Source: Paenibacillus abyssi (GTDB taxonomy: Bacteria > Bacillota > Bacilli > Paenibacillales > Paenibacillaceae). Taken from it: a stretch of DNA of 64,000 bases. The notes under the pieces were generated by a model. The model did no database searches and was not told where the DNA came from. It saw only the letters and a program-made list of their open reading frames with translations. This document shows, piece by piece, positions 51,246-59,526 of the stretch. A program made the position numbers and the translations under genes. The stretch spans positions 1-64,000 of the forward strand of contig NZ_BMGR01000008.1 of assembly GCF_014640295.1 (NCBI RefSeq). The letters are read 5' to 3'. Position 1 is the first letter of the stretch; the number at the start of each line of letters is the position of its first letter.

Positions 51246-51572
51246 GTGCTGGAAAACCTAACGGAAATGCTCAAAGGCGTGCTTGAGGGCTGTGTCCTTG
51301 AAATCATAAGCCGCAAAGAAACCTACGGCTACGAAATCACGCGGCGGCTGAACGCCCTCGGCTTCACAGATGTTGTGGAGGGAACGGTGTACACCATCCT
51401 GATCCGGCTTGAAAAAAACAAGTTGGTGGAGATCACCAAGAAGCCCTCCGATATGGGACCGCCGCGAAAGTTATTCGCGATCAACGACGCGGGGCGCGAG
51501 GAACTGCGGAAGTTCTGGGAAAAATGGGAGTTCGTATCATCAAAAATTAACGAGTTAAAGGAGAAAAAATAA
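51246..51572 (+). CDS. PadR-family transcriptional regulator
   Basis: The 108-residue protein has the PadR winged helix (EMLKGVLEGCVLEIISRKET, YGYEITRRLNALGF, VEGTVYTILIRLEKNKLVE) and a short C-terminal dimer helix. I use the GTG at 51246, seven bases after AAGGGG. Its TAA overlaps the ATG of the next gene. PadR plus DUF1048 genes is a common operon in Bacillota, probably self-repressed through the operator at 51181. Confidence 0.92.
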   Translation: MLENLTEMLKGVLEGCVLEIISRKETYGYEITRRLNALGFTDVVEGTVYTILIRLEKNKLVEITKKPSDMGPPRKLFAINDAGREELRKFWEKWEFVSSKINELKEKK

Positions 51573-51919
51573 TGAATTTTTGGGAAAAAATCACCGGCAG
51601 CGACATGACTAAAGAATTTAAAACTTTTGAATCGCGAGTCACAAAGCTGCCGGCTGATTATCAAGCGGCATGGGAAAAAATTAATGCCAATCTTTGGCCG
51701 CACTCAGATTTCACCGGTCGCAACCTCATGCCAATTCTTGACGGTGTGCTTGGCCTGCTGGAAGAAACGGCGGCGGACGGTCAGAGTGTCCAAGAGGTTT
51801 TGGGTGACGATATCAAAGGCTTCTGTTCAGCGCTGGCCGGCGAAGAAGGGGCAAAGTCTTTTCGCGACAAGTGGCGCGAGCAACTCAACAATAATATCGC
51901 TAGAAAATTAGGTAAATAG
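51572..51919 (+). CDS. DUF1048 family protein
   Basis: This 115-residue soluble helical protein has the DUF1048 pattern (LPADYQAAWEKINANLW, ILDGVLGLLEETAADG, VLGDDIKGFCSALAGEE). Members are nearly always next to PadR regulators; the function is unknown. TAATG overlap couples it to padR. Confidence 0.88.
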   Translation: MNFWEKITGSDMTKEFKTFESRVTKLPADYQAAWEKINANLWPHSDFTGRNLMPILDGVLGLLEETAADGQSVQEVLGDDIKGFCSALAGEEGAKSFRDKWREQLNNNIARKLGK

Positions 51920-51931
51920 GAGGAGGATAAA

Positions 51932-52282
51932 ATGAGAATACGAGATATTATCGAAGGCAAAAAAGAGTGGAGAGCGCTTATGGCGCGTGTCAAAGCGCTC
52001 CCGCAAGATTATCAGATTGTTTATAAAGAAATTCGAAAATATTTCTTTAAGGTCGGCCCTCTTGAGCTAACCGACGGGACGGGTTTGCTCTCGGGAATTA
52101 TCGATCTTTTTGAGGAGGGCGCGGCCTTGGGGAAAGGCGTGCTCGAAGTGACGGGCAGTGACGTAGCGGCTTTCTGCGACGATCTAATCAAAGATTCAAA
52201 AACTTACGCTGATATCTATCAAGAATCTGTTAACCAAGAAGGTGACAAGGCCATTAAAAAGGTTACGGATATAACAAAGTAA
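51932..52282 (+). CDS. DUF1048 family protein
   Basis: This is a second, 116-residue DUF1048 paralogue (LPQDYQIVYKEIRKYFFK, GLLSGIIDLFEEGAALGKGV, VTGSDVAAFCDDLIKD) 12 bases after the first, with AGGAGGA before its ATG. It is the last gene of the operon. Confidence 0.88.
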   Translation: MRIRDIIEGKKEWRALMARVKALPQDYQIVYKEIRKYFFKVGPLELTDGTGLLSGIIDLFEEGAALGKGVLEVTGSDVAAFCDDLIKDSKTYADIYQESVNQEGDKAIKKVTDITK

Positions 52283-52309
52283 AAGGGGGATATCGTGATG
52301 GAAGTGAAG

Positions 52310-53263
52310 CTAGACGTGTACTGGGTTAGGGTTTAACACTCTTACGAGCGCTTTAATATATCCGTTTCTGCAGCGCTGGCTTACTTCCGCGTTTGGAACG
52401 AAGATTTCGAAGCCATGGAAGCATCCCGGATACAAATGAAATTCGACAGGCACGCCTGCTTGCGCTAAACGCGCCACATAGTCGATCGTTTCATCACGGA
52501 AAGTATCCAGCTCGCCGATGCATGTGTAGGTCGGCGGGAGTCCGGCCAAGTTCTCTGCGCGCGATGGTGCCGCGTACGGTGAGATATCGCCGTCAGCATG
52601 GTCTCCCAAATACATGCTCCAGCCGAGCAGATTGTTGCTGCGGTTCCATACGGCTTGTTTATCGGTAATTTCATGGCTTGAAGGGGTAATATTCCGGTCG
52701 TCAATCATCGGATACAGCGGCATTTGGAAGGCGATCGCCGGACCTCCACGATCCCTGGCCAACAACGCCAAGGCAGCGGTTAAACCGCCGCCTGCACTGG
52801 CTCCGGCGATTGCCAGTCTGGATAAATCAATATGAAGCTCTTCCTGTGCGTCCCGCATCCAGACTAAGGCGCTATAGCAATCCTCGATCGGTGCAGGGTA
52901 AGGGTGCTCCGGAGCAAGGCGGTAATCAGGGGAGACGACAACGCATTGGGCTTCCTGTACGAGGCTTGCACATAACGCATCATCCGTATCGGGATGTCCG
53001 AGCACGTACCCGCCTCCATGAATCCACAGCAAGGCCGGCAATTGGGTTGCTTCTCGCTTGGCCGGTTCATATATTTTTACCATCATCTCTTGCGCATCGC
53101 CGCCGTTTATCATGCGTGTTGTCACACGTACATCCTCCGGGATCTCAACAGGGGGCAAAACGGAAAGAAATTGTCTTGCATTCGCTAAATCGTGCAGATC
53201 CAGTGCAGGGAGTAAAGCTAAAACCTGTTTCAATTCCGGGGCTACTCTGCTAAAAAAGTCCAT
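52310..53263 (-). CDS. Alpha/beta-hydrolase fold esterase (hormone-sensitive lipase family)
   Basis: The 317-residue enzyme shows the oxyanion motif LWIHGGGYVLG, the nucleophile elbow IAGASAGGGL, the Asp in GELDTFRDE and the His in CFHGFE, a full HSL-family catalytic set. It hydrolyses short acyl esters; the natural substrate is unknown. The start at 53263 follows AAGGAGG. It is divergent from the Rrf2 regulator at 53421. Confidence 0.93.
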   Translation of the reverse strand: MDFFSRVAPELKQVLALLPALDLHDLANARQFLSVLPPVEIPEDVRVTTRMINGGDAQEMMVKIYEPAKREATQLPALLWIHGGGYVLGHPDTDDALCASLVQEAQCVVVSPDYRLAPEHPYPAPIEDCYSALVWMRDAQEELHIDLSRLAIAGASAGGGLTAALALLARDRGGPAIAFQMPLYPMIDDRNITPSSHEITDKQAVWNRSNNLLGWSMYLGDHADGDISPYAAPSRAENLAGLPPTYTCIGELDTFRDETIDYVARLAQAGVPVEFHLYPGCFHGFEIFVPNAEVSQRCRNGYIKALVRVLNPNPVHV

Positions 53264-53420
53264 TTTGTTAACCTCCTTAAATGATAACGCTTCCAATTAT
53301 TTGTGAAAAAATAATCACAATTAAAAAGTAGCATGGGCATTGGTGGCTGTCAATCATAATTTAATGATATAGTTATGGATAGGAACCGTCATGTCACCGT
53401 ACTCAATTGAGGAGGAAATT

Positions 53421-53846
53421 ATGCAGCTGTTAATTCAGTCGGGGGATTTGGGGCCGACCTGGTTTCATGTATCGCTTCGGGCGCTCGTGCTGTTATCCAA
53501 ATCATCTACGCGGATGAAAAGCCAGCATATCGCCAATACGTTGGGCGCCGAGCCAACCTATGTGCGAAAAATTATGGCCGGCCTTTCAAAGGCAGGTATT
53601 GTGTCGGCCTACGGCGGCCGAGAGGGAGGATATCGACTGGCCAAGCCTGCCGGCGCTATTCGGGTCGGTGAGGTATATCGCGCGCTTGGCAAAGGCCAGG
53701 TTACGCCTTTTTGGAACGTACCGTCAACAGGTTCGGAGCAATTCCTGTCCTTGTTAATTTCCAAGGCTGAGGAGCAATTCCAAAGCGTCCTTGATGCATA
53801 CACGATTGAAGATATTGTACGGGAAGGGGCCCATTTCTCTTCTTAA
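53421..53846 (+). CDS. Rrf2-family transcriptional regulator
   Basis: The 141-residue protein has the Rrf2 winged helix (FHVSLRALVLLSKSSTRMKS, HIANTLGAEPTYVRKIMAGL, GREGGYRLAKPAGAIRVGEV). It has no cysteines, so it does not bind an iron-sulfur cluster like IscR or NsrR. The start follows AGGAGG by six bases. Divergent placement suggests it controls the esterase gene. Confidence 0.88.
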   Translation: MQLLIQSGDLGPTWFHVSLRALVLLSKSSTRMKSQHIANTLGAEPTYVRKIMAGLSKAGIVSAYGGREGGYRLAKPAGAIRVGEVYRALGKGQVTPFWNVPSTGSEQFLSLLISKAEEQFQSVLDAYTIEDIVREGAHFSS

Positions 53847-54174
53847 TCCATTTAAGATCATCCCACACAACTTTTAGATTTAATGTACCCTTACTTTGCC
53901 GATTTTTATAATAAAGGCCTAAACCTAATATGCACTTAAGGGATTGATAGAGCATAAATCAAATATATATCTTAGCAGCCCACGTGATTCGTGGCTTTTT
54001 TATTTTATAAGATATAAGTTCTGTCCAAAGTGAGACAAGAACATGCACAACGTGCAGGTTAATTCAACTGTTATAATGAGTCCAGACCCAAGGATATCGA
54101 CATTGATATAGAGAAATGATAAGAATTATAATGTAACAATTCAGCCCTGCGAAGTGAGAAGGAGGTTTATCGAT
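53847..54174. other. Intergenic stretch with a terminator
   Basis: GCCCACG/CGTGGC with TTTTTTATTTT (53978-54004) is the only clear element; it ends the Rrf2 transcript. The GAAGGAGG at 54159 belongs to the next gene. No other gene is supported. Confidence 0.6.
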
Positions 54175-54624
54175 TTGCCTCAGCTAGATATGCCATCTTT
54201 AATGCTGGTATTGTTGGCTTTACTTGGTATCGTCAGCCGCAACAATTCAATTACGATTGCTGCCGTCGTGCTTTTGCTTATTCGAGTCGTCAATTTGCAT
54301 CAAGCCTTTCCATGGATTGAGAAGCATGGACTCTCGCTTGGCATCGTTATCTTGACGATTGGGATTCTATCGCCACTGGCCAGCGGGTCGATCAGTGTCA
54401 AGGAGCTTTACCAGTCCTTCCTGAATTGGAAATCAATCGCTGCCATTGCCGTTGGCGTGTTGGTCGCGTATCTAGGCGGACGCGGCGCTCATTTGATGTC
54501 CGCCAACCCTGCGATAGTGACAAGTCTTGTCATCGGGACAATTATTGGCGTGGCCTTCCTGAAAGGTGTGCCTGTTGGGCCACTGATAGCTGCCGGAATA
54601 TTATCGCTTTTGATTGGGAGATGA
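54175..54624 (+). CDS. DUF441 family membrane protein
   Basis: The 149-residue protein has about four membrane helices ([75 protein letters not shown]). GRG in helix three and the [13 protein letters not shown] ending are typical of the YeaL/YtwI family. The start is the TTG at 54175, eight bases after GAAGGAGG. The function is unknown. Confidence 0.9.
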   Translation: MPQLDMPSLMLVLLALLGIVSRNNSITIAAVVLLLIRVVNLHQAFPWIEKHGLSLGIVILTIGILSPLASGSISVKELYQSFLNWKSIAAIAVGVLVAYLGGRGAHLMSANPAIVTSLVIGTIIGVAFLKGVPVGPLIAAGILSLLIGR

Positions 54625-54635
54625 GCATGTAGGAT

Positions 54636-54660
54636 TGAGCCTCGGTAAGAGGCTCTTTCT
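54636..54660 (+). terminator. Intrinsic terminator of the DUF441 gene
   Basis: GAGCCTC pairs with GAGGCTC across GGTAA and is followed by TTTCTATTT. From here to 54978 I see no gene, only short frames. Confidence 0.75.
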
Positions 54661-54978
54661 ATTTACAGGGATGACGGGGAACATTCATCAGCAACGACAG
54701 CATCCTACTACTATTGGAGTGATTCGGATATGCCTCCGAGACATCGTGGGGGCAAGGTCTTTCATAGGGGGCTTACCCGAATCGCATCCGCTTTGCAAAA
54801 TGAAATACTCAGAGACAAGAATAATTAACAATTTTACAGCAACTGTTCATTATTTAACAAATCAAGCTCAATTGACAATTGCAGTGATTCTATATCTGTT
54901 TAAAAATATAGATGTATGCTTTAGATGTATGCTCCTAGATAATGAGTAATTGAGAAGAGGGAGGTATAGTTTTAAAAG

Positions 54979-55254
54979 ATGGTCAAGTATCCGGTCAGGA
55001 TTACCGATAGAGATGAGCTGCACAGCAACCGAGCGATCAGGCACGTGGAAAATGAGCTCATGGTTAAGAGAAACCGGGTTTATCGCATTCATACGGCCTG
55101 GGAATTGGAGCAAGGCACCATCATGGTCCATGAGTATGTTTCCTGCAATCAGCCATCAAGCAGTATATGTTTTTTCGATACCCTGGATGAATACATGGAA
55201 GCGTGTCAGGATATAAGCTGGATTCAGACGGCGCCTATAGAAGTGACAATGTAA
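54979..55254 (+). CDS. Hypothetical protein
   Basis: This 91-residue soluble protein (MVKYPVRITDRDELHSNRAI) has GGGAGG about 15 bases upstream. It is a mixed alpha/beta small domain without recognised motifs. Confidence 0.5.
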   Translation: MVKYPVRITDRDELHSNRAIRHVENELMVKRNRVYRIHTAWELEQGTIMVHEYVSCNQPSSSICFFDTLDEYMEACQDISWIQTAPIEVTM

Positions 55255-55315
55255 TCTTAAACAACTCAGGATAAACAATTTATCACGACGACATTCCTCT
55301 AAAAGTAATTTTCTG

Positions 55316-55346
55316 TTGACTTGGAGTTGACTCCAAGAGGTAAAAT
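55316..55346 (+). promoter_or_regulatory. MerR-type promoter with 19-bp spacer
   Basis: TTGACT and TAAAAT are separated by 19 bases, and the spacer is filled by the dyad CTTGGAGTTGACTCCAAG (55320-55337). This is the arrangement activated by MerR-family regulators through DNA untwisting; a MerR gene lies downstream at 56463. Confidence 0.85.
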
Positions 55347-55380
55347 CTATATATCATCCGGAAAAGGAGTGCATTGACGA

Positions 55381-56361
55381 ATGGAATATGTGAAACTTGG
55401 AAATACCGGTTTGGATGTATCCCGGATTTGTCTTGGATGTATGGGCTTTGGCGATGCAGAGGGTTGGATGCATAAATGGGTGCTTGATGAGGAGCATAGC
55501 CGCCCGGTTATTAAAAGAGCTTTGGAGTTAGGTATTAACTTCTTTGATACGGCAAATGTGTATTCCAAAGGGGTAAGCGAGGAAATTGTTGGCCGGGCTT
55601 TAAACGACTACGCAAATCGGGATGAGATTGTTATCGCAACCAAAGTTCACGGTCGCATGCAGGAAGGGCCTAATGGTTCCGGACTTTCCCGAAAGGCAAT
55701 TATGAGTGAGATGGATAAGAGCCTCAAGCGACTGGGAACAGATTATGTGGATCTGTACCAAATTCACCGCTGGGACTACAATACGCCCATCGAGGAGACG
55801 ATGGAAGCCTTGCATGATGTGGTGAAGGCGGGCAAGGCCAGATACATAGGCGCTTCTGCGATGTACGCATGGCAGTTTCAGAAAGCGCTGCATGTAGCGG
55901 AGAAAAATGGATGGACCCGATTTGTATCGATGCAGAACCACTTAAACCTCATTTACCGTGAAGAGGAGAGGGAGATGCTGCCGCTTTGCAAGGAAGAAAA
56001 AATCGGGGTGATTCCATACAGCCCCCTTGCAGGCGGGAGATTGACCCGTGATTCCCAGCATAAAACGCATCGTTCCGAAACCGATCAAATTGCGAAACAG
56101 AAATACGATGCGACTGCGGATGCCGATCAATTGATCGTGGAACAGGTTGCGGCAATCGCAGAAAAACGCGGCGTATCCCGCGTTCAAATCGCGCTTGCCT
56201 GGTTGCTGCAGAAAGAACCGGTAACAGCGCCCATTGTCGGTGCTACGAAAATTTCTCATCTCGAAGATGCTGCAGCTGCTCTGTCGATCACGTTAACACC
56301 TGAAGAAATTGCTTCGTTGGAAGAACCGTATGTGCCTCACAAGATAGTTGGCCATCAGTAA
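55381..56361 (+). CDS. Aldo/keto reductase
   Basis: The 326-residue NADPH-dependent reductase shows ICLGCMGFGD, FFDTANVYSKGVSEEIVGRAL (catalytic Asp and Tyr), IATKV (Lys), YQIHRWD (His), and C-terminal IVGATKISHLEDA for NADPH binding. It is close to the YhdN/YajO-type reductases. The promoter is of MerR type, so it is probably induced by an electrophile or drug sensed by the MerR protein encoded downstream. Confidence 0.94.
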   Translation: MEYVKLGNTGLDVSRICLGCMGFGDAEGWMHKWVLDEEHSRPVIKRALELGINFFDTANVYSKGVSEEIVGRALNDYANRDEIVIATKVHGRMQEGPNGSGLSRKAIMSEMDKSLKRLGTDYVDLYQIHRWDYNTPIEETMEALHDVVKAGKARYIGASAMYAWQFQKALHVAEKNGWTRFVSMQNHLNLIYREEEREMLPLCKEEKIGVIPYSPLAGGRLTRDSQHKTHRSETDQIAKQKYDATADADQLIVEQVAAIAEKRGVSRVQIALAWLLQKEPVTAPIVGATKISHLEDAAAALSITLTPEEIASLEEPYVPHKIVGHQ

Positions 56362-56374
56362 TGACCAATCATAC

Positions 56375-56406
56375 CGGACCACTGAAGGAAACGGTGGTCC
56401 GTTTTT
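56375..56406 (+). terminator. Intrinsic terminator of the aldo/keto reductase gene
   Basis: CGGACCAC pairs with GTGGTCCG and is followed by TTTTTC. Confidence 0.85.
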
Positions 56407-56462
56407 CAGGAATAACTTACATTTCTATGAGTCGTAGTTTAGGAATTAGGAGGTAAGCCTTC

Positions 56463-56825
56463 ATGATGACAATAGCGGAAGTAAGCAAGAAATTTAATCT
56501 CTCACAGGATACCCTCCGTTACTATGAACGTGTCGGTCTGATTCCCCGAGTGAATCGCCAGAAAAACGGAATCAGGAGTTATACGGAAGAAGACTGCAGA
56601 TGGGTCGAATTTGTTAAATGTATGCGGAGTATAGGTCTTCCGGTTGAAGTTTTGATTAAGTATGTTGGTTTGTATCAACAGGGTGATGAAACCATCGAAG
56701 CGAGAAAAGAACTCCTAATCGAGCAGCGTAAGCAGCTGATAAGCAGAATGGAAGAGATGGAGAATGTGCTCGGACGCATGGATAAAAAAATAGCAAGATA
56801 TGAACTGACAGCAGTGAAGCAGTGA
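56463..56825 (+). CDS. MerR-family transcriptional regulator
   Basis: The 120-residue protein has an N-terminal winged helix (TIAEVSKKFNLSQDTLRYYE, RVGLIPRVNR) and a C-terminal coiled coil. The tail is short and lacks metal-binding cysteines, as in the AdhR-like subgroup that responds to aldehydes and drives aldo/keto reductase genes. The likely target is the 19-bp-spacer promoter at 55316. Confidence 0.92.
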   Translation: MMTIAEVSKKFNLSQDTLRYYERVGLIPRVNRQKNGIRSYTEEDCRWVEFVKCMRSIGLPVEVLIKYVGLYQQGDETIEARKELLIEQRKQLISRMEEMENVLGRMDKKIARYELTAVKQ

Positions 56826-56880
56826 AGAAGGCCTGAAAGTCCATGAAAAGAATCGGCCCCGAGGAGGAAAGTTTGGAGCC

Positions 56881-56909
56881 TAGGCTTGAGGAATCAAGCC
56901 TATTTTTTA
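56881..56909 (+). terminator. Intrinsic terminator of the merR gene
   Basis: TAGGCTTGA pairs with TCAAGCCTA across GGA and is followed by TTTTTT. Confidence 0.85.
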
Positions 56910-56986
56910 TACCCATAGCGTTTTTTCAATTTAAGGGGAATCCCGTTATAATGGAGTGAGCGATTACAGATAGGAGTGCAGTCATC

Positions 56987-58108
56987 ATGAAAGTAATGAT
57001 CATTGGAGCGGGTATTGCCGGAGCATCAACCGCATATCATCTGGTTAGGCAGGGGGCGGATGTTCTCATCATCGATCGGAAAGATGAAGGACAGGCTACG
57101 GATGCAGCTGCCGGCATTATTTGCCCCTGGCTGTCGCAGCGGCGCAATAAGGCTTGGTACCGGTTGGCAAAAGCCGGAGCGCGCTATTACCCTGTGCTGA
57201 TTGAACAGCTTGAAAGGGAAGGAGAAACCGAGACCGGCTACTCCAAGGTCGGGGCCCTTAGTATTCATACGGATCCGGAGAAGATCGGCAAAATGGAAGA
57301 GCGGGCTTCCAAGCGTATAGAAGACGCGCCGGAAATCGGTAAGATTACCCGGCTTGATGAACATAGGACCCGTGAGCTCTTCCCGCTTCTCGAGGAAGGA
57401 TATTCTTCCGTTCATATTAGCGGGGCAGCCCGTGTCGATGGCCGGGCGCTGCGTGATGCACTGCTTCGATCCGCGCAAAGGAACGGGGCTGAGCTTAGAT
57501 ATGGGGATGCTAAACTTAAGTTTCAATCCAACCGGGTAACAGGCGTAACGGTTGAGTCGAATCATTACGCGGCCGATTTGGTAATTATATGTGCGGGAGC
57601 TTGGGCCGGGCCGCTGCTGCAGCCTTTAGGCATTGATTTTAAGGTAAAATACCAAAAAGCCCAAATCATGCACTTGCAGGTTCCAGACGCCAATCAAAAC
57701 ACCGGCAGCTGGCCGGTCGTTATACCGCCTTCCGATCAATATCTGCTTGCCTTTGAACAGCAGAAAATCGTGATCGGGGCGACGCATGAAAATAATATTG
57801 AAGGGTACGATACGAGGGTCACGCCAGGTGGAATGCACGAAATTTTAAGCAAAGGTCTTACACTGGCTCCTGATTTGGCAGATAGTACGTTCCAGGAAGT
57901 AAGGGTTGGTTTTCGCCCCTTTACCGCTGACTTTCTACCGGTCATAGGCGCGATTCCAGATTGGGAAGGCATCCTTGCGGCCAACGGCCTCGGAGCCTCC
58001 GGTTTGACGATGGGCCCTTATATCGGCAGCCAGCTGGCTAAATTAGCGCTAGGGATGGAACCGGACATCGATCTTACCGATTATGACATTCGTAAAGCCC
58101 TTTCCTGA
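56987..58108 (+). CDS. FAD-dependent amine/amino-acid oxidoreductase (DAO family)
   Basis: The 373-residue flavoprotein starts with a Rossmann motif MIIGAGIAGASTAYHLVRQG ending in the acidic strand VLIID. It has GIICPW after it, AGAWAGPLL in the middle and the C-terminal VGFRPFTADFLPVIG with ANGLGASGLTMGPYIG. It resembles glycine oxidase/D-amino-acid dehydrogenase; the substrate is not determined. It is a single-gene unit with GATAGGAG before the ATG. Confidence 0.9.
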   Translation: MKVMIIGAGIAGASTAYHLVRQGADVLIIDRKDEGQATDAAAGIICPWLSQRRNKAWYRLAKAGARYYPVLIEQLEREGETETGYSKVGALSIHTDPEKIGKMEERASKRIEDAPEIGKITRLDEHRTRELFPLLEEGYSSVHISGAARVDGRALRDALLRSAQRNGAELRYGDAKLKFQSNRVTGVTVESNHYAADLVIICAGAWAGPLLQPLGIDFKVKYQKAQIMHLQVPDANQNTGSWPVVIPPSDQYLLAFEQQKIVIGATHENNIEGYDTRVTPGGMHEILSKGLTLAPDLADSTFQEVRVGFRPFTADFLPVIGAIPDWEGILAANGLGASGLTMGPYIGSQLAKLALGMEPDIDLTDYDIRKALS

Positions 58109-58301
58109 TATATTTTTTTATCATGTCTTTTAGGTGTAATTTAGTCTGCTTATTGAATGTATTGAAGCATAATGTTTAATTTATTAAGTATGATCCATAT
58201 GTAACCGCATTCAAATAAAATGATCGATATGATATAGTTTTTTTTATAGCTTGTATGAATTAACCATTCAGTTTTGATCTAAACATTGGAGGAGACTCGA
58301 T

Positions 58302-59297
58302 ATGGAAAAAGCACCTAAACAGAATCAACCGCTGGTCACCCACATCTTTACGGCCGATCCTTCGGCACATGTATTTGAAGGCAGACTTTATATTTACCCT
58401 TCACATGACCTGGATCACGACGGAGCTAGTAATGACAACGGAGACCAATACGCAATGGAAGATTACCATGTGCTGTCGATGGACGACTTCGATTCGCCCG
58501 TCGTCGATCATGGCGAGGTTCTTCATCTGAGAGATATTCCCTGGGCTTCCAAGCAGCTGTGGGCACCGGATGCCGCGTATAAGAACAACATCTATTATCT
58601 GTTCTTCCCCGCACGCGATCATGACGGGAATTTTCGGATCGGAGTGGCGACAAGCGCTTCACCGGCCGGTCCGTTCAACCCGCAGCCGGATTATATTCCG
58701 GGCAGCTTCAGCATCGATCCGGCTGTATTGGTGGATGATGACAACCGTGCCTATATATATTTTGGCGGGCTGTGGGGCGGCCAGCTGGAGAAGTGGAGTA
58801 CCGGCACGTTCAACCCGAACGGGAAAGAGCCCGCCGCGGACGAGCCTGCACTCGGCCCGCGTGTTGCCCTGCTGAGCGAGGACATGCTGTCGTTTGAGGG
58901 AGCGGTGCAGGAAATATCGATCGTCGACGAAAACGGAAGCCCGATTACGGCCGGCGATGAAGATCGCCGGTTTTTCGAAGGGCCATGGGTGCACAAATAT
59001 AACGGCTGGTATTATCTGTCCTACTCGACCGGCACGACACACAAGCTGGTGTATGCCGTCAGCCGAAACCCGATGGGTCCTTACACGTTCAAAGGAACAA
59101 TTCTTACGCCGGTTATCGGCTGGACGACCCATCACTCCATTGTTCAATTCCGGGACAAATGGTATTTGTTCTATCACGACAGCTCACTGTCGGAAGGAGT
59201 CAATCACAAGCGCTGCGTGAAATATACCGAGCTGCGCTACAATGAAGACGGAACAATCCAGACGATCGACCCCTACCCGGGTGAAGCTGGGGAATAA
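58302..59297 (+). CDS. Glycoside hydrolase family 43 protein
   Basis: The 331-residue five-bladed propeller enzyme has no signal peptide, so it is cytoplasmic. It shows FTADPSAHVFEGRLYIYPSH (catalytic base Asp), SIDPAVLVDDDNRAYIYFGG (pKa Asp) and FFEGPWVHKYNGWYYLSYS (acid Glu). GH43 enzymes release arabinose or xylose from plant cell-wall oligosaccharides. It stands alone between a long AT-rich spacer and a strong terminator. Confidence 0.92.
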   Translation: MEKAPKQNQPLVTHIFTADPSAHVFEGRLYIYPSHDLDHDGASNDNGDQYAMEDYHVLSMDDFDSPVVDHGEVLHLRDIPWASKQLWAPDAAYKNNIYYLFFPARDHDGNFRIGVATSASPAGPFNPQPDYIPGSFSIDPAVLVDDDNRAYIYFGGLWGGQLEKWSTGTFNPNGKEPAADEPALGPRVALLSEDMLSFEGAVQEISIVDENGSPITAGDEDRRFFEGPWVHKYNGWYYLSYSTGTTHKLVYAVSRNPMGPYTFKGTILTPVIGWTTHHSIVQFRDKWYLFYHDSSLSEGVNHKRCVKYTELRYNEDGTIQTIDPYPGEAGE

Positions 59298-59302
59298 TAA
59301 TG

Positions 59303-59336
59303 AAAGATCGCCGTTACCATAACGGCGATCTTTTTT
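59303..59336 (+). terminator. Intrinsic terminator of the GH43 gene
   Basis: AAAGATCGCCGTTA pairs with AACGGCGATCTTT and ends in six T. Confidence 0.88.
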
Positions 59337-59526
59337 CGCCCATTGTCCATTAAAATCCGCATATATTACGTTATATAATATAACACGATTTAATCCAAAT
59401 GAGGTTGATTTTTCATTAAATAACTATTTGTTAACGCTTAATTGAATATAACTCCTCTTTGACTAATGAAAGGAACCCATATAACATAAATAATGTCATG
59501 TAATCTTACATATGGAGGTTTGTTCA

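Noticed and set aside
54614-54949. 111-residue open frame after the DUF441 gene
   Set aside because: It starts inside DUF441, runs through its terminator and has no plausible domain.
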